Source of the DNA: Spirochaetota bacterium
GTDB lineage: Bacteria > Spirochaetota > UBA4802 > UBA5368
Length of the DNA stretch: 64,000 nt
NCBI GenBank assembly: GCA_035477215.1
Contig: DATIKU010000053.1
Span: 1 to 64,000 of the forward strand
Direction of reading: 5' to 3'
Of this stretch, positions 1 to 6,449 are shown in pieces; position 1 is the first letter of the stretch, and each line of letters opens with the position of its first letter. The notes beneath the pieces are model-generated. The model was not told the origin of the DNA. It saw only the letters and a list, made by a program, of their open reading frames with translations, and did no database searches. Position numbers and translations under genes: made by a program.

Positions 1-168
1 TGGCAGCTCCTCGCCGGGGCGGGATACCAGTTCAAGAACTCGAGGGTCGAGTTCTTCGCCGAGGCCGGATACCGCAGCGCGAAGCTCAAAAGCGGCGACC
101 TCGAGCTCGACATGTCGGGCCTGGTGATGCGCATCGGCGCGAAATACCCGCTGGGAGCGAAATCGTAA
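1..168 (+). CDS. C-terminal end of a probable outer-membrane beta-barrel or porin-like protein (partial)
   Basis: The reading frame is open from the first base and stops with TAA at 166-168, giving 55 residues. The residues alternate between hydrophobic and polar in short stretches (AGAGYQF, VEFFAEAGY, GLVMRIGAKY), the pattern of amphipathic beta strands in barrel proteins. The start lies outside the window, so family and length cannot be given. It is co-directional with the serine hydrolase 58 bases downstream. Function is inferred only from strand-like composition. Confidence 0.5.
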   Translation, partial: WQLLAGAGYQFKNSRVEFFAEAGYRSAKLKSGDLELDMSGLVMRIGAKYPLGAKS

Positions 169-226
169 TACGCCGCGGCCGCCGGAGAACCGGCGGCCCC
201 TTACAATACAGAACAGGAAGGTTAGC

Positions 227-1453
227 ATGAAGAACAAACGGTTTGCCCGCACGGCGCTCGTCATCGCCGCCGCGGCGGTGCTCGCGACGGGCCTTCACAT
301 CACGCTCGCCGACGCCGCCAAAGACGCGAAGGCCGGTGACGGCGGGAAGTCGCTCTTCGCCCCGCCGAAGACGGCGCGAGACTACTGGCCCACGAAGGAC
401 TGGAAGGTGAAAAAACCAGAAGAGCTCGGCATGAGCTCCGCGAAGCTCAAGGCCGTCGAGGACTACGCATTCACGCGCGTGGGGCCCGAGGCCGAAAGGA
501 AGGGGATTCGCACCGACGGGCTGGTCATCATAAAGAACGGCTACCTGGTGTACGAAAAATACGCCGGCGGCTTCGATAAAGATCGCGTGCACCTCACCTG
601 GTCGGTGTCCAAGAGCTTCACGAACGCATTGTACGGAATCGCGCTGAAGGAGGGTCGGCTCAAGATCGAGGATCCGGCGTTTAAATACTACAGGGCGCTC
701 GACCGCGGCGATCACCGGAAGATAACGATCGACCACCTGCTGCGCATGAGCTCGGGACTCTACTCCAACGAGACCTACGAGGCCTCGCCGCTGAAGTCCA
801 CGGTGAACGCGATGCTTTTCACCACCGGGCACAAGGACATGGCCGCCTACGCCGCCGCGCAGGACTTCGAGGCCGCCCCCGGCGAGAAATGGGAATACGC
901 CAGCCCCACGCCCAACCTCCTCATGGCCATGTTAAAGAGCACCATGAGCGCGGCCGAGTACGACCGCTACCCGTGGGACAGACTCTTCAACGTCATCGGC
1001 ATGAAGAACGCGGTGTGGGAGCGCGACGCGGCGGGCACCTTCGTCGGTTCCTCGTACGTCTACGCCACGCCGCGCGACATGGCCAAGTTCGGCTATCTTT
1101 TCCTGAACGACGGCGCGTGGGATGGAAAGCGGATCCTCCCCGAGGGCTGGGTGCGATACAGCACTACGCTTGCCCCCGCCTATCTTAAAACAAAGCTCGA
1201 CGCCGAGGACCGCAAGGACGCCAACTACGGCGCACTGTGGTGGCTGAACATGGGCGTTTCGGAGATGGACCTTCCGCCCGTGTATCCCGACGCGCCGCGA
1301 GACATGTTCATGGCGCTGGGCCACTGGTCGCAGATGATCTTCGTCATCCCGTCGCTCGACATGGTGATCGCCTACACCGGCGACACGCGCGAGAAGCCCA
1401 GCTTCGACCGCAACCGTTTCCTCAAGATGATCATCGACAGCATCGGGAAATAG
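227..1453 (+). CDS. Exported serine hydrolase, class C beta-lactamase / 6-aminohexanoate-dimer hydrolase-like
   Basis: This 408-residue protein has a positively charged start and hydrophobic stretch (MKNKRFARTALVIAAAAVLA), which indicates export. The nucleophile motif SxxK is seen as S126-V-S-K129 in LTWSVSKSF. A following stretch, GEKWEYASPTPN, fits the second YxN/S-type motif, and GHWSQM near residue 365 fits the third (HxG-like) motif. Family members hydrolyse beta-lactams, esters or small amides, so the substrate here is unknown. A Shine-Dalgarno-like AGGAAGG lies just before ATG. The small gene at 1463 follows after 9 bases and is probably co-transcribed. That gene resembles a domain often found at the N terminus of this hydrolase family. 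Confidence 0.85.
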   Translation: MKNKRFARTALVIAAAAVLATGLHITLADAAKDAKAGDGGKSLFAPPKTARDYWPTKDWKVKKPEELGMSSAKLKAVEDYAFTRVGPEAERKGIRTDGLVIIKNGYLVYEKYAGGFDKDRVHLTWSVSKSFTNALYGIALKEGRLKIEDPAFKYYRALDRGDHRKITIDHLLRMSSGLYSNETYEASPLKSTVNAMLFTTGHKDMAAYAAAQDFEAAPGEKWEYASPTPNLLMAMLKSTMSAAEYDRYPWDRLFNVIGMKNAVWERDAAGTFVGSSYVYATPRDMAKFGYLFLNDGAWDGKRILPEGWVRYSTTLAPAYLKTKLDAEDRKDANYGALWWLNMGVSEMDLPPVYPDAPRDMFMALGHWSQMIFVIPSLDMVIAYTGDTREKPSFDRNRFLKMIIDSIGK

Positions 1454-1462
1454 GAGGACATC

Positions 1463-1777
1463 ATGAAAAAGATATTAAAGATAGCGCTCATTCTGCTGCT
1501 GGTCGTCATCGTCGGCATCGGCGCGTGGGTGGCGGCGAACTGGAAGGTCATCAGCGCCTTCCTGCCCATGGCATCGGGCGCATACGCCAAGTTCATGTGC
1601 TCGAGCATCTTCGTGGAGGGCAAGACCGAGGAGGCGGCGCGCAACTGGTCGCGCCTGTCGCTGCCGGTTTCGAGCTGCGAGATCGATTACACGAACAAGA
1701 CCGTTACGGTAAAGGGGCTCGGCCGCGAGAACACGGCCCGTTACAAAGGCGCACGGTTCGGCTGCACCATAGAGTAG
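1463..1777 (+). CDS. Small membrane-anchored protein resembling the N-terminal domain of serine hydrolases
   Basis: This protein of 104 residues has one N-terminal membrane segment (about residues 5-27, rich in I, L and V) and an exported remainder with the pattern CSSIFVEGKTEE, then a beta-rich tail ending RYKGARFGCTIE. From memory, that order (CS-x-F-V-x-G, then a C-terminal GCT motif) matches the first ~100 residues of many 6-aminohexanoate-dimer-type serine hydrolases, normally fused ahead of the catalytic part. Here the gene stops cleanly, and the neighbour upstream is a hydrolase lacking that segment. GAGGA precedes the ATG. Its 3' end overlaps the convergent ubiE gene by 37 bases. Role unknown; it may partner the upstream hydrolase. 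Confidence 0.65.
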   Translation: MKKILKIALILLLVVIVGIGAWVAANWKVISAFLPMASGAYAKFMCSSIFVEGKTEEAARNWSRLSLPVSSCEIDYTNKTVTVKGLGRENTARYKGARFGCTIE

Positions 1778-2553
1778 TCCGCGGACGCGCTTTCGTCGGC
1801 ACGGGTGCGGCGCGTTTCGCTGCGCCCGGCGCCGTCCCTCCCGCCGCTGACGCATTCCACGATTGTCGCGATTCCCATGGTATGGTGAGTGTGCGCGCAG
1901 GCGAAGCCGTGCGCGGCGAAGCGCGCCTCGATCAATTCCGGATCGATGAAGGTTTGAATCGTCTTCGAGAGATAGCGGTACGCAGTGAGCCTTCCCGACA
2001 CCGCCCAGCCCACGACCGGAAGCACCCGTTTCAGATAGAGGTGATGCAGGCCTGCCATGAGCCGCCGCTGTGGGCGCGTGAGCTCGAGTATGAGGAGCGT
2101 CCCGTGGTTTTTCAAAACGCGCTTCGTCTCGCGGATGAAGTTGTCCAGGTCCGGGATGTTGCGTATTCCGAAGGCGATGGTGAGCATGTCGAAGGCATTG
2201 TCCTTAAAGGGCAGGCTGCTCGCGTCGGCCACCACGGCGCTGTCGCGGATCGCGCCGCGCTCTATTCCCTTATCGATCATGGCCGGGCAGAAATCGAGCG
2301 AGACCACGCGCGCGCCCCTTCTGGAGAGCGCCTTCGAGAGGTCGCCGGTGCCGCAGCAGAGATCGAGCACGGTTTTTCCGGCGATGTCGCCGAGCGAACG
2401 CACGGCGCTGCGACGCCAGGCCACGTCGATCCCCATGGACAGTATGCGGTTGAGTCGGTCGTAGGCAGGAACAATGGAAGAGAACATGGCGCGGATGAAG
2501 CGCTTCTTCTCCTCGGGGCTCTCGTTGTCGATCTCGTAGCGCAGGCTCACCAT
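1741..2553 (-). CDS. ubiE: Demethylmenaquinone / ubiquinone-type methyltransferase UbiE (MenG)
   Basis: SAM-dependent C-methylation of demethylmenaquinone is the last step of menaquinone synthesis. The SAM-binding motif VLDLCCGTGDLS lies at residues 62-73, and family motifs follow (IAFGIRNIPDLDNF, then LELTRPQ). The start ATG at 2553 shares one base with the mqnC stop (TGATG), so the two genes are translationally coupled. A longer reading frame upstream exists but runs inside mqnC and is rejected. At 270 residues it is somewhat longer than usual (about 230-250) because of a low-complexity C-terminal tail that overlaps the convergent small gene. Role in menaquinone rather than ubiquinone synthesis is inferred from the mqn genes nearby. 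Confidence 0.9.
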   Translation of the reverse strand: MVSLRYEIDNESPEEKKRFIRAMFSSIVPAYDRLNRILSMGIDVAWRRSAVRSLGDIAGKTVLDLCCGTGDLSKALSRRGARVVSLDFCPAMIDKGIERGAIRDSAVVADASSLPFKDNAFDMLTIAFGIRNIPDLDNFIRETKRVLKNHGTLLILELTRPQRRLMAGLHHLYLKRVLPVVGWAVSGRLTAYRYLSKTIQTFIDPELIEARFAAHGFACAHTHHTMGIATIVECVSGGRDGAGRSETRRTRADESASADYSMVQPNRAPL

Positions 2554-3626
2554 CACGCGTAGCTCCTGATAGTCAGATAATCGGAGTCCCGCTGTACCGG
2601 GACCCGTCCCGCGGCGGCGATGACGCGGATCATCCCCTCGCGGTCGGCGGTGGTCTCGACGCCGGTGGCCTTGACCACCACCTCCTCGGTAAGCACGCCC
2701 CCCATGTCGTTCGCGCCCATGGCGAGCGCGATCTGGGCCAGTCTGTGCCCCTCGGTGAGCCATCCAGCCTGGATAAAGCGTATGTTGTCAAGATAGATTC
2801 GCGCCACCGCCACCACCTTCAGGTAGTCGACGCCGGTGGCGGGTGCCGTGTCGGCCATGCGGGTGCGCGCCGGCGAAAAGCTCCAGGGGATGAAGGCGCG
2901 CAGTATGCCCGTTTCGTCCTGCACGCCGCGCACCACGTCCAGGTGCTCGACGCGCTCTCCGAGCGTTTCGCCGAGCCCGTAGGTCATGGTGGCCGAGGAC
3001 TTGAGGCCCGCCGCGGCGAGCGTACGCATCACGCCCACCCATTCGTCCTTCGTGAGCTTGTTCGGGCTGACCAGCCGGCGCACGCGGTCCACCAGCATGT
3101 CGGAGGCGCCAGGCATCGAATCGAGCCCGGCTTCCTTCAGCGCGGCGATGACTTCGGCGATGGAGATGCCCTCGCGGCGTGCCAGGTGCACCGTTTCGGC
3201 GGGCGAGAAGCTGTGCAGATACATGGAAGGGAAGCGCGCCTTTACGGCGCGGAGCATGGCGCGGCACTCGTCCAGGCCGAACTCGGGGTCGAGCCCCCCC
3301 TGCAGCATGACCTGTGTGCCGCCGGCGCGGGCGAGCTCGTCGACCTTGCCCAGCACCTCGTCGATCGTCATGCGATAGGGCTCGATAAGCCCCGCGCGCG
3401 CGTGGTAGGCGCAGAAGGCGCAGGCCGCGGTGCAGACATTGGTGAAGTTGATTATGCGGTCCACGATGAAGCCCACCTCGTCCGAGGGATGGACCATCCT
3501 CCGCCGCGCGTCGGCGAGAAGGCCGAGCGCGGCCAGGTCGTACGAGAAGAGCGCGAGGGCGTCGGAGCGGTCGATCCGCTCGCCGGCGAGGATTTTTTGT
3601 TCGAGGTGGTCTTTGCCCGCGCTCAT
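2553..3626 (-). CDS. mqnC: Cyclic dehypoxanthinylfutalosine synthase (radical SAM), MqnC
   Basis: MqnC cyclises dehypoxanthinylfutalosine in the futalosine menaquinone pathway. The radical SAM cluster motif C-x3-C-x2-C is seen as C65-TAA-C69-AF-C72. MqnC-type features include MLQGGLDPEFGLDE, LHSFSPAE and SSATMTYGLGET. The 357-residue length is normal. ATG at 3626 is chosen over a TTG four codons upstream because GGAAGG precedes it and a good promoter ends just upstream. It forms an operon with ubiE. The paralogue mqnE lies about 7 kb away, separated by the toxin and DGR regions, so the pathway is split in two loci here. Confidence 0.92.
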   Translation of the reverse strand: MSAGKDHLEQKILAGERIDRSDALALFSYDLAALGLLADARRRMVHPSDEVGFIVDRIINFTNVCTAACAFCAYHARAGLIEPYRMTIDEVLGKVDELARAGGTQVMLQGGLDPEFGLDECRAMLRAVKARFPSMYLHSFSPAETVHLARREGISIAEVIAALKEAGLDSMPGASDMLVDRVRRLVSPNKLTKDEWVGVMRTLAAAGLKSSATMTYGLGETLGERVEHLDVVRGVQDETGILRAFIPWSFSPARTRMADTAPATGVDYLKVVAVARIYLDNIRFIQAGWLTEGHRLAQIALAMGANDMGGVLTEEVVVKATGVETTADREGMIRVIAAAGRVPVQRDSDYLTIRSYA

Positions 3627-3646
3627 GGCCTTCCGCAACTTACCAT

Positions 3647-3675
3647 GCGGTATGACGGCGGAGATGGAGTGTCAA
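3647..3675 (-). promoter_or_regulatory. Sigma-70-type promoter for mqnC-ubiE
   Basis: On the minus strand TTGACA (3670-3675) is followed by a 17-base spacer and TACCGC (3647-3652). The -35 is perfect and the -10 is moderate. Transcription would start only about 15 bases before the mqnC ATG at 3626, giving a very short leader. Confidence 0.5.
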
Positions 3676-3728
3676 TAGAAAAACACCGGTGATATACATG
3701 AGGAAACAATGTAGCACATGGAAAGTGC

Positions 3729-3825
3729 GTTACCTAACAAAACGATATAAATTAAATATGTTAGGTAATTTTTCATCTTGACGAATTACCTAACATAATG
3801 TATTTTCAACATATTAGTTAGATAA
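3729..3825. promoter_or_regulatory. Two tandem inverted repeats, probable operator array
   Basis: TTACCTAACA at 3730-3739 pairs with TGTTAGGTAA at 3759-3768. The same left arm recurs exactly at 3786-3795 and pairs imperfectly with AGTTAGATAA at 3816-3825. Arm-to-arm distance is nearly the same in both copies (29 and 30 bases). The third arm lies inside the spacer of a promoter. This is the layout of a repressor-bound, autoregulated toxin-antitoxin promoter. The DNA is much more AT-rich than its surroundings. Confidence 0.7.
3778..3806 (+). promoter_or_regulatory. Promoter of the nucleotidyltransferase toxin-antitoxin pair
   Basis: TTGACG (3778-3783), spacer of 17 bases, TATTTT (3801-3806). 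One arm of the inverted-repeat array (3786-3795) sits between the two boxes, so a bound repressor would exclude RNA polymerase. It drives the gene starting at 3844. Confidence 0.6.
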
Positions 3826-3843
3826 CCGCGATGGGATCGCACC

Positions 3844-4158
3844 ATGAGTATTATTAAAGGAATGTTACAGGAAGAATATGAGCGACTGAAGAGCCTTCTC
3901 GTGAAGTACCAGGCGGAGGTGTCAAAACTTCCGGCGGGTTCAGTGTCCGAGAAACAAATAAAGGGGAACAGGTACGCGTATATCGCACGCAGGCGCAAAT
4001 CAAAGATCGAATTCATCTATATTGGCAGGGCTTCTTCACCGAAAGTGCAGAGCATTCGGGATGAAATTAAGCGAAGAAAGGATTACGAATCCAAAATACG
4101 AATACTGAAAGAAGACATCAAAGAACTGGAGCGCGCCCTCGGTGGAAGAAAGGTTTAA
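3844..4158 (+). CDS. Small helical protein, likely antitoxin partner of the nucleotidyltransferase
   Basis: This is a 104-residue, highly charged protein. Helical segments at both ends (QEEYERLKSLLVKYQAEV and the C-terminal KEDIKELERAL) flank a central beta-like part containing the pattern LPAGSVSEKQIKGNRYAYI and ending FIYIGRASS. Small proteins of this kind, with a G-S-x-S motif and an aromatic IKG-x-x-Y-x-Y stretch, are commonly encoded just before AbiEii/DUF6036-type nucleotidyltransferases; that is recollection, not a search. The downstream enzyme starts at GTG 4142 inside its last codons (17-base overlap), so the two were translated together. Its promoter carries the repeat array. Antitoxin function is inferred from context. 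Confidence 0.6.
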   Translation: MSIIKGMLQEEYERLKSLLVKYQAEVSKLPAGSVSEKQIKGNRYAYIARRRKSKIEFIYIGRASSPKVQSIRDEIKRRKDYESKIRILKEDIKELERALGGRKV

Positions 4159-4825
4159 ACTTTTTGACGCCGTGCTCGAAGCACTGCATAAATCAGGTGC
4201 GCTCGCTTCATTGATCCTTATCGGAAGCTGGTGCCTGCACGTGTACAGGTGTACCTATCCGGATAGCGACGAAATCCCTTCGCTTATTACATCCGACATA
4301 GATTTTCTCGTCCCGTAAACTCAAAAATTCACCAAAATAATCGATGTATCGCATATACTGAAAGATATTGGTTTCGAGATAATCGTCTCCCCCATCAACG
4401 GTTATACAAAATATATTCGCCGCGAGCTCGAAATCGAATTCCTGGTTCCGGAGATCGGGCGCGGCAAGGACGGGCCGAGGGTAATCAAAAATCTTAATAT
4501 CGACGCCCAGGCGCCTCGCTACCTGGACATGCCGCGGGAATATATCGAGTGGATACCGTATCGAGACATCCCTCTCCGCGTCGTCAGCATAGAAGCATAC
4601 ATAGTTCATAAATTTCTTGTAAGTGGAAGAAGGAAAGATCGGAATAAAAGGGAAAAGGATATTACATCGGCCGTACAGTTGCTCGAATATATCAGCAAGC
4701 TGGAGGCAAGAACAAATAAGTTGAAATACATACTTGAATCCCTGCATCCCCGATGGAAAAGAGACGTAATCGACCGGATCAGGGATAATTCACCATCGCT
4801 TTCCTCTATACTGAATCTCCAATAA
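4142..4825 (+). pseudogene. Nucleotidyltransferase (AbiEii/GSLR-like toxin) interrupted by an in-frame TAA
   Basis: A single frame runs from GTG 4142 to TAA 4823-4825 but holds one stop at 4316-4318. Before it, LILIGSWCLHVYR and TSDIDFLVP give the GS-x and D-x-D signature of nucleotidyltransferases. After it the same frame continues with family-like sequence: VSHILKDIGFEI, NGYTKYI, LEIEFLVPE, APRYLDMPREYIEWI, EAYIVHKFL. Nothing else is shifted, so one nonsense change (or a base error) inactivates the gene. The fragment from ATG 4529 alone lacks the active site. The frame overlaps the putative antitoxin by 17 bases. Intact relatives transfer nucleotides to RNA or protein and act as toxins. Confidence 0.8.
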
Positions 4826-4826
4826 A

Positions 4827-5324
4827 CTACGGCTCGAGCCCAACGCCGTCATGGGCCTCGACCTTTCCGGAGACCGGGAACGGGCTGATCGCCGGGCGAT
4901 TGTCCGGCGTAAATATTTCTTTATTCACGATTTTTAAATTTTTGAAGCGCCCACGTCCGGGATTGAGGATATAAATGTTCTCTTTCACCACTGTGGAGGA
5001 GGGAACCTTCAATAACAGCGTCTCACGGGATTCCAGCCATGCCGTGCCGGTTTCCACGGCGAAAGCATGCCGGGGAATGGAACTCCAGTCCCCGGGGAAA
5101 GCGGACCGATCCAGAGTTTTTACGGACGTGCCGAAAACCTCGATCGACAGTATTACGCGGTTGTGCAAATCGCCGATGCATTGACAATGGACGATGGTTT
5201 CAAGAATGGCCAGGGAAATATTCTCCGCCAGGCACACCGCGGGACGCCCCGCCCTGTTCCGGCGACCGCCCGGCGCCGCTGAAGAAGGGGGCTTCCGGAT
5301 TTTTCTTGACGGGAAAAATATCAT
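4827..5324 (-). pseudogene. RES-domain toxin (NAD+ phosphorylase family), degenerate
   Basis: The 165-codon frame shows the RES family pattern: a GGRWN-like site, an A-V-Y-x-A-E-like site followed by SLAILETIVH, then WLESRETLLLKVPSSTVVKEN, a YILNPGR stretch and the terminal FTPDNRP. Intact RES toxins deplete NAD+. Here the expected W of GGRWN is R (GGRRN), and the expected aromatic of the VYxAE site is C (AVCLAE). The first ~15-20 residues of the domain are also replaced by unrelated sequence (MIFFPSRKIRK). No Xre-type antitoxin is adjacent. It converges on the broken nucleotidyltransferase gene. I judge it inactive; the alternative is a divergent active form. Confidence 0.65.
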
Positions 5325-5331
5325 TTATTTT

Positions 5332-5346
5332 CTTTAAACTTTAAAG
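5332..5346. promoter_or_regulatory. Perfect inverted repeat just upstream of the MqsR-like gene
   Basis: CTTTAAA-C-TTTAAAG has 7-base arms (5332-5338, 5340-5346). It lies 10 bases before the presumed CTG start and a few bases downstream of a TTGACG box at 5306-5311. Antitoxins of the MqsA type bind inverted repeats at this place, so this is a candidate operator. The right arm also contains the AAAGGA ribosome-binding sequence. Confidence 0.4.
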
Positions 5347-5355
5347 GAAATAAAA

Positions 5356-5673
5356 CTGGAGAAACTCGGGCCCAACTACTCCTTATCGGATATAAAATCG
5401 CTGGCGGGGGCCGGAAAGTACCTGATAACGACAAGGAAGACAGCGGAACAGGATTTCGGGTTATCGGAGGATGGAATAACGGAGAAGGCGTTGCTTCTTT
5501 CGAACGCCGATTTTTACAAGTCCATGACCTCGCAGAACGACCATACATTATGGCATGACGTGTATCACAAAAGGATTGGGCATGCAGTGGCATATATTAA
5601 TCTGCAGATGGATAACGACAGGGGGTTATCATTTCTTTCGAGGAAAAGTAGCAAGCCGTTTTTAAGCGGATAG
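5356..5673 (+). CDS. mqsR: MqsR-like mRNA interferase toxin with a CTG initiator
   Basis: Product of 105 residues. The core ADFYKSMTSQNDHTLWHDVY matches the MqsR signature (DFYKSMT, then HT-x-W-x-DVY). E. coli MqsR begins M-E-K and has an LSQVKKL segment; here CTG-GAG-AAA leads to the matching LSDIKSLAGAG. The initiator is therefore in register with the E. coli start but reads CTG. No ATG, GTG or TTG in this frame would give the full domain; ATA lies two codons upstream and the first ATG (5491-5493 region is TTG) comes too late. AAAGGA lies 7 bases before CTG. Of three residues implicated in E. coli MqsR catalysis, the DFYK lysine and the beta-strand tyrosine are kept, and the WQDVY glutamine is histidine. 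It cleaves mRNA if active; a weak CTG start may keep expression low. Confidence 0.75.
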   Translation: MEKLGPNYSLSDIKSLAGAGKYLITTRKTAEQDFGLSEDGITEKALLLSNADFYKSMTSQNDHTLWHDVYHKRIGHAVAYINLQMDNDRGLSFLSRKSSKPFLSG

Positions 5674-5743
5674 CGTTCATGACGTAAATTAAACGCTTTT
5701 CCACGGCGAAGACGGTTTTTCTCCCGTATTCGGCGGGGGAAAA

Positions 5744-6319
5744 GTGAAATCACACGAGGAAAACCGATTTACTCACGATATAAACAGGGGTTTCAGTCAT
5801 GAAGGAAAAAAATGGGTCGATTGTCCGACATGCGGTTCAAAGGGGACAATAAAGTATGTGCGCAACAGAAAGGAAGTCGTTGAACCTCAAGGATACGGGA
5901 AAATAATCGTTAAGAACCTGGACGGATATTTCTGTTCGGCGTGCGGAGACGGTTTCTACACGCGAAAATCGATGAATCTCTTCAACTCGGCCGTAGCCTA
6001 TGGGAAGGCAAGGCAGGATTCGCATAGAGTCGTCGTCGGCGATTTGCTGGAAGTCAGTTCGGTGGCCGGGAGGCTGGATGTCACAAGTCAGCGAGTACAT
6101 CAAATGATGAAGGAAGGGAAACTGCACTACGTGATCGTAGGCAAGTACAGAATCCCCACCCGGCGCAATGAAAAAATATTCCCCGGTTTGAGAAAGAAAA
6201 TCCATGAAAATTCAAAGCATCGTCATTCCGTACATAGGAATAAGCGCGCGGTGTGGTTTAAAACAGGCGGGGAGCCATTGGCGTCTCCGCCCCCCCGGCG
6301 TTCATTCCGCTCCACGTAG
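5744..6319 (+). CDS. MqsA-like antitoxin with YgiT-type zinc finger and excisionase-like HTH
   Basis: GTG start at 5744, preceded by GGGGGAAAA. The N-terminal half has two cysteine pairs, C27-x2-C30 (VDCPTCGSK) and C64-x2-C67 (FCSACGDGFYTRKS), typical of YgiT/MqsA toxin-binding zinc domains. E. coli MqsA carries an Xre-type helix-turn-helix. Here the C-terminal part (VSSVAGRLDVTSQRVHQMMK, then YVIVGKYRIPTRR) resembles MerR/excisionase-type DNA-binding domains instead. The last ~45 residues are low-complexity, and the true stop may have been lost. It follows mqsR by 70 bases, so the order toxin-antitoxin is as in E. coli mqsRA. Expected role: bind and silence MqsR and repress the operon. Confidence 0.75.
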   Translation: MKSHEENRFTHDINRGFSHEGKKWVDCPTCGSKGTIKYVRNRKEVVEPQGYGKIIVKNLDGYFCSACGDGFYTRKSMNLFNSAVAYGKARQDSHRVVVGDLLEVSSVAGRLDVTSQRVHQMMKEGKLHYVIVGKYRIPTRRNEKIFPGLRKKIHENSKHRHSVHRNKRAVWFKTGGEPLASPPPRRSFRST

Positions 6320-6358
6320 CGTCCATGTGTCGCCTCGTAGCGTTCACTCCGCGTCCTC
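6298..6358. repeat. Three imperfect 21-base tandem repeats
   Basis: Units begin at 6298, 6319 and 6340, each starting GCGT(T/C)CA. They lie between the MqsA-like gene and the DGR target gene. The third unit is cut short. Function unknown. Confidence 0.45.
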
Positions 6359-6449
6359 TTGCGCTTCAGGCGGCCGCGCGGTATACTGCCGGTCGGTCGT
6401 CTTAGCCCACGGAGGCGCGGCCCCGGCCGCTAATGCAGGAGGACATGCA

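Noticed and set aside
1237-2562. Long plus-strand frame over the hydrolase end and ubiE
   Set aside because: Arg/His/Gly-rich shadow of GC-rich genes on the other frames; three real genes occupy this stretch.
5491-5673. MqsR-like protein starting at 5491
   Set aside because: This would remove the first half of the domain; the CTG start aligns with the E. coli start.
6204-6449. Extension of the DGR target protein to an upstream ATG
   Set aside because: The added residues are low-complexity and overlap the antitoxin gene; ATG 6450 has a strong ribosome-binding site and a signal peptide.
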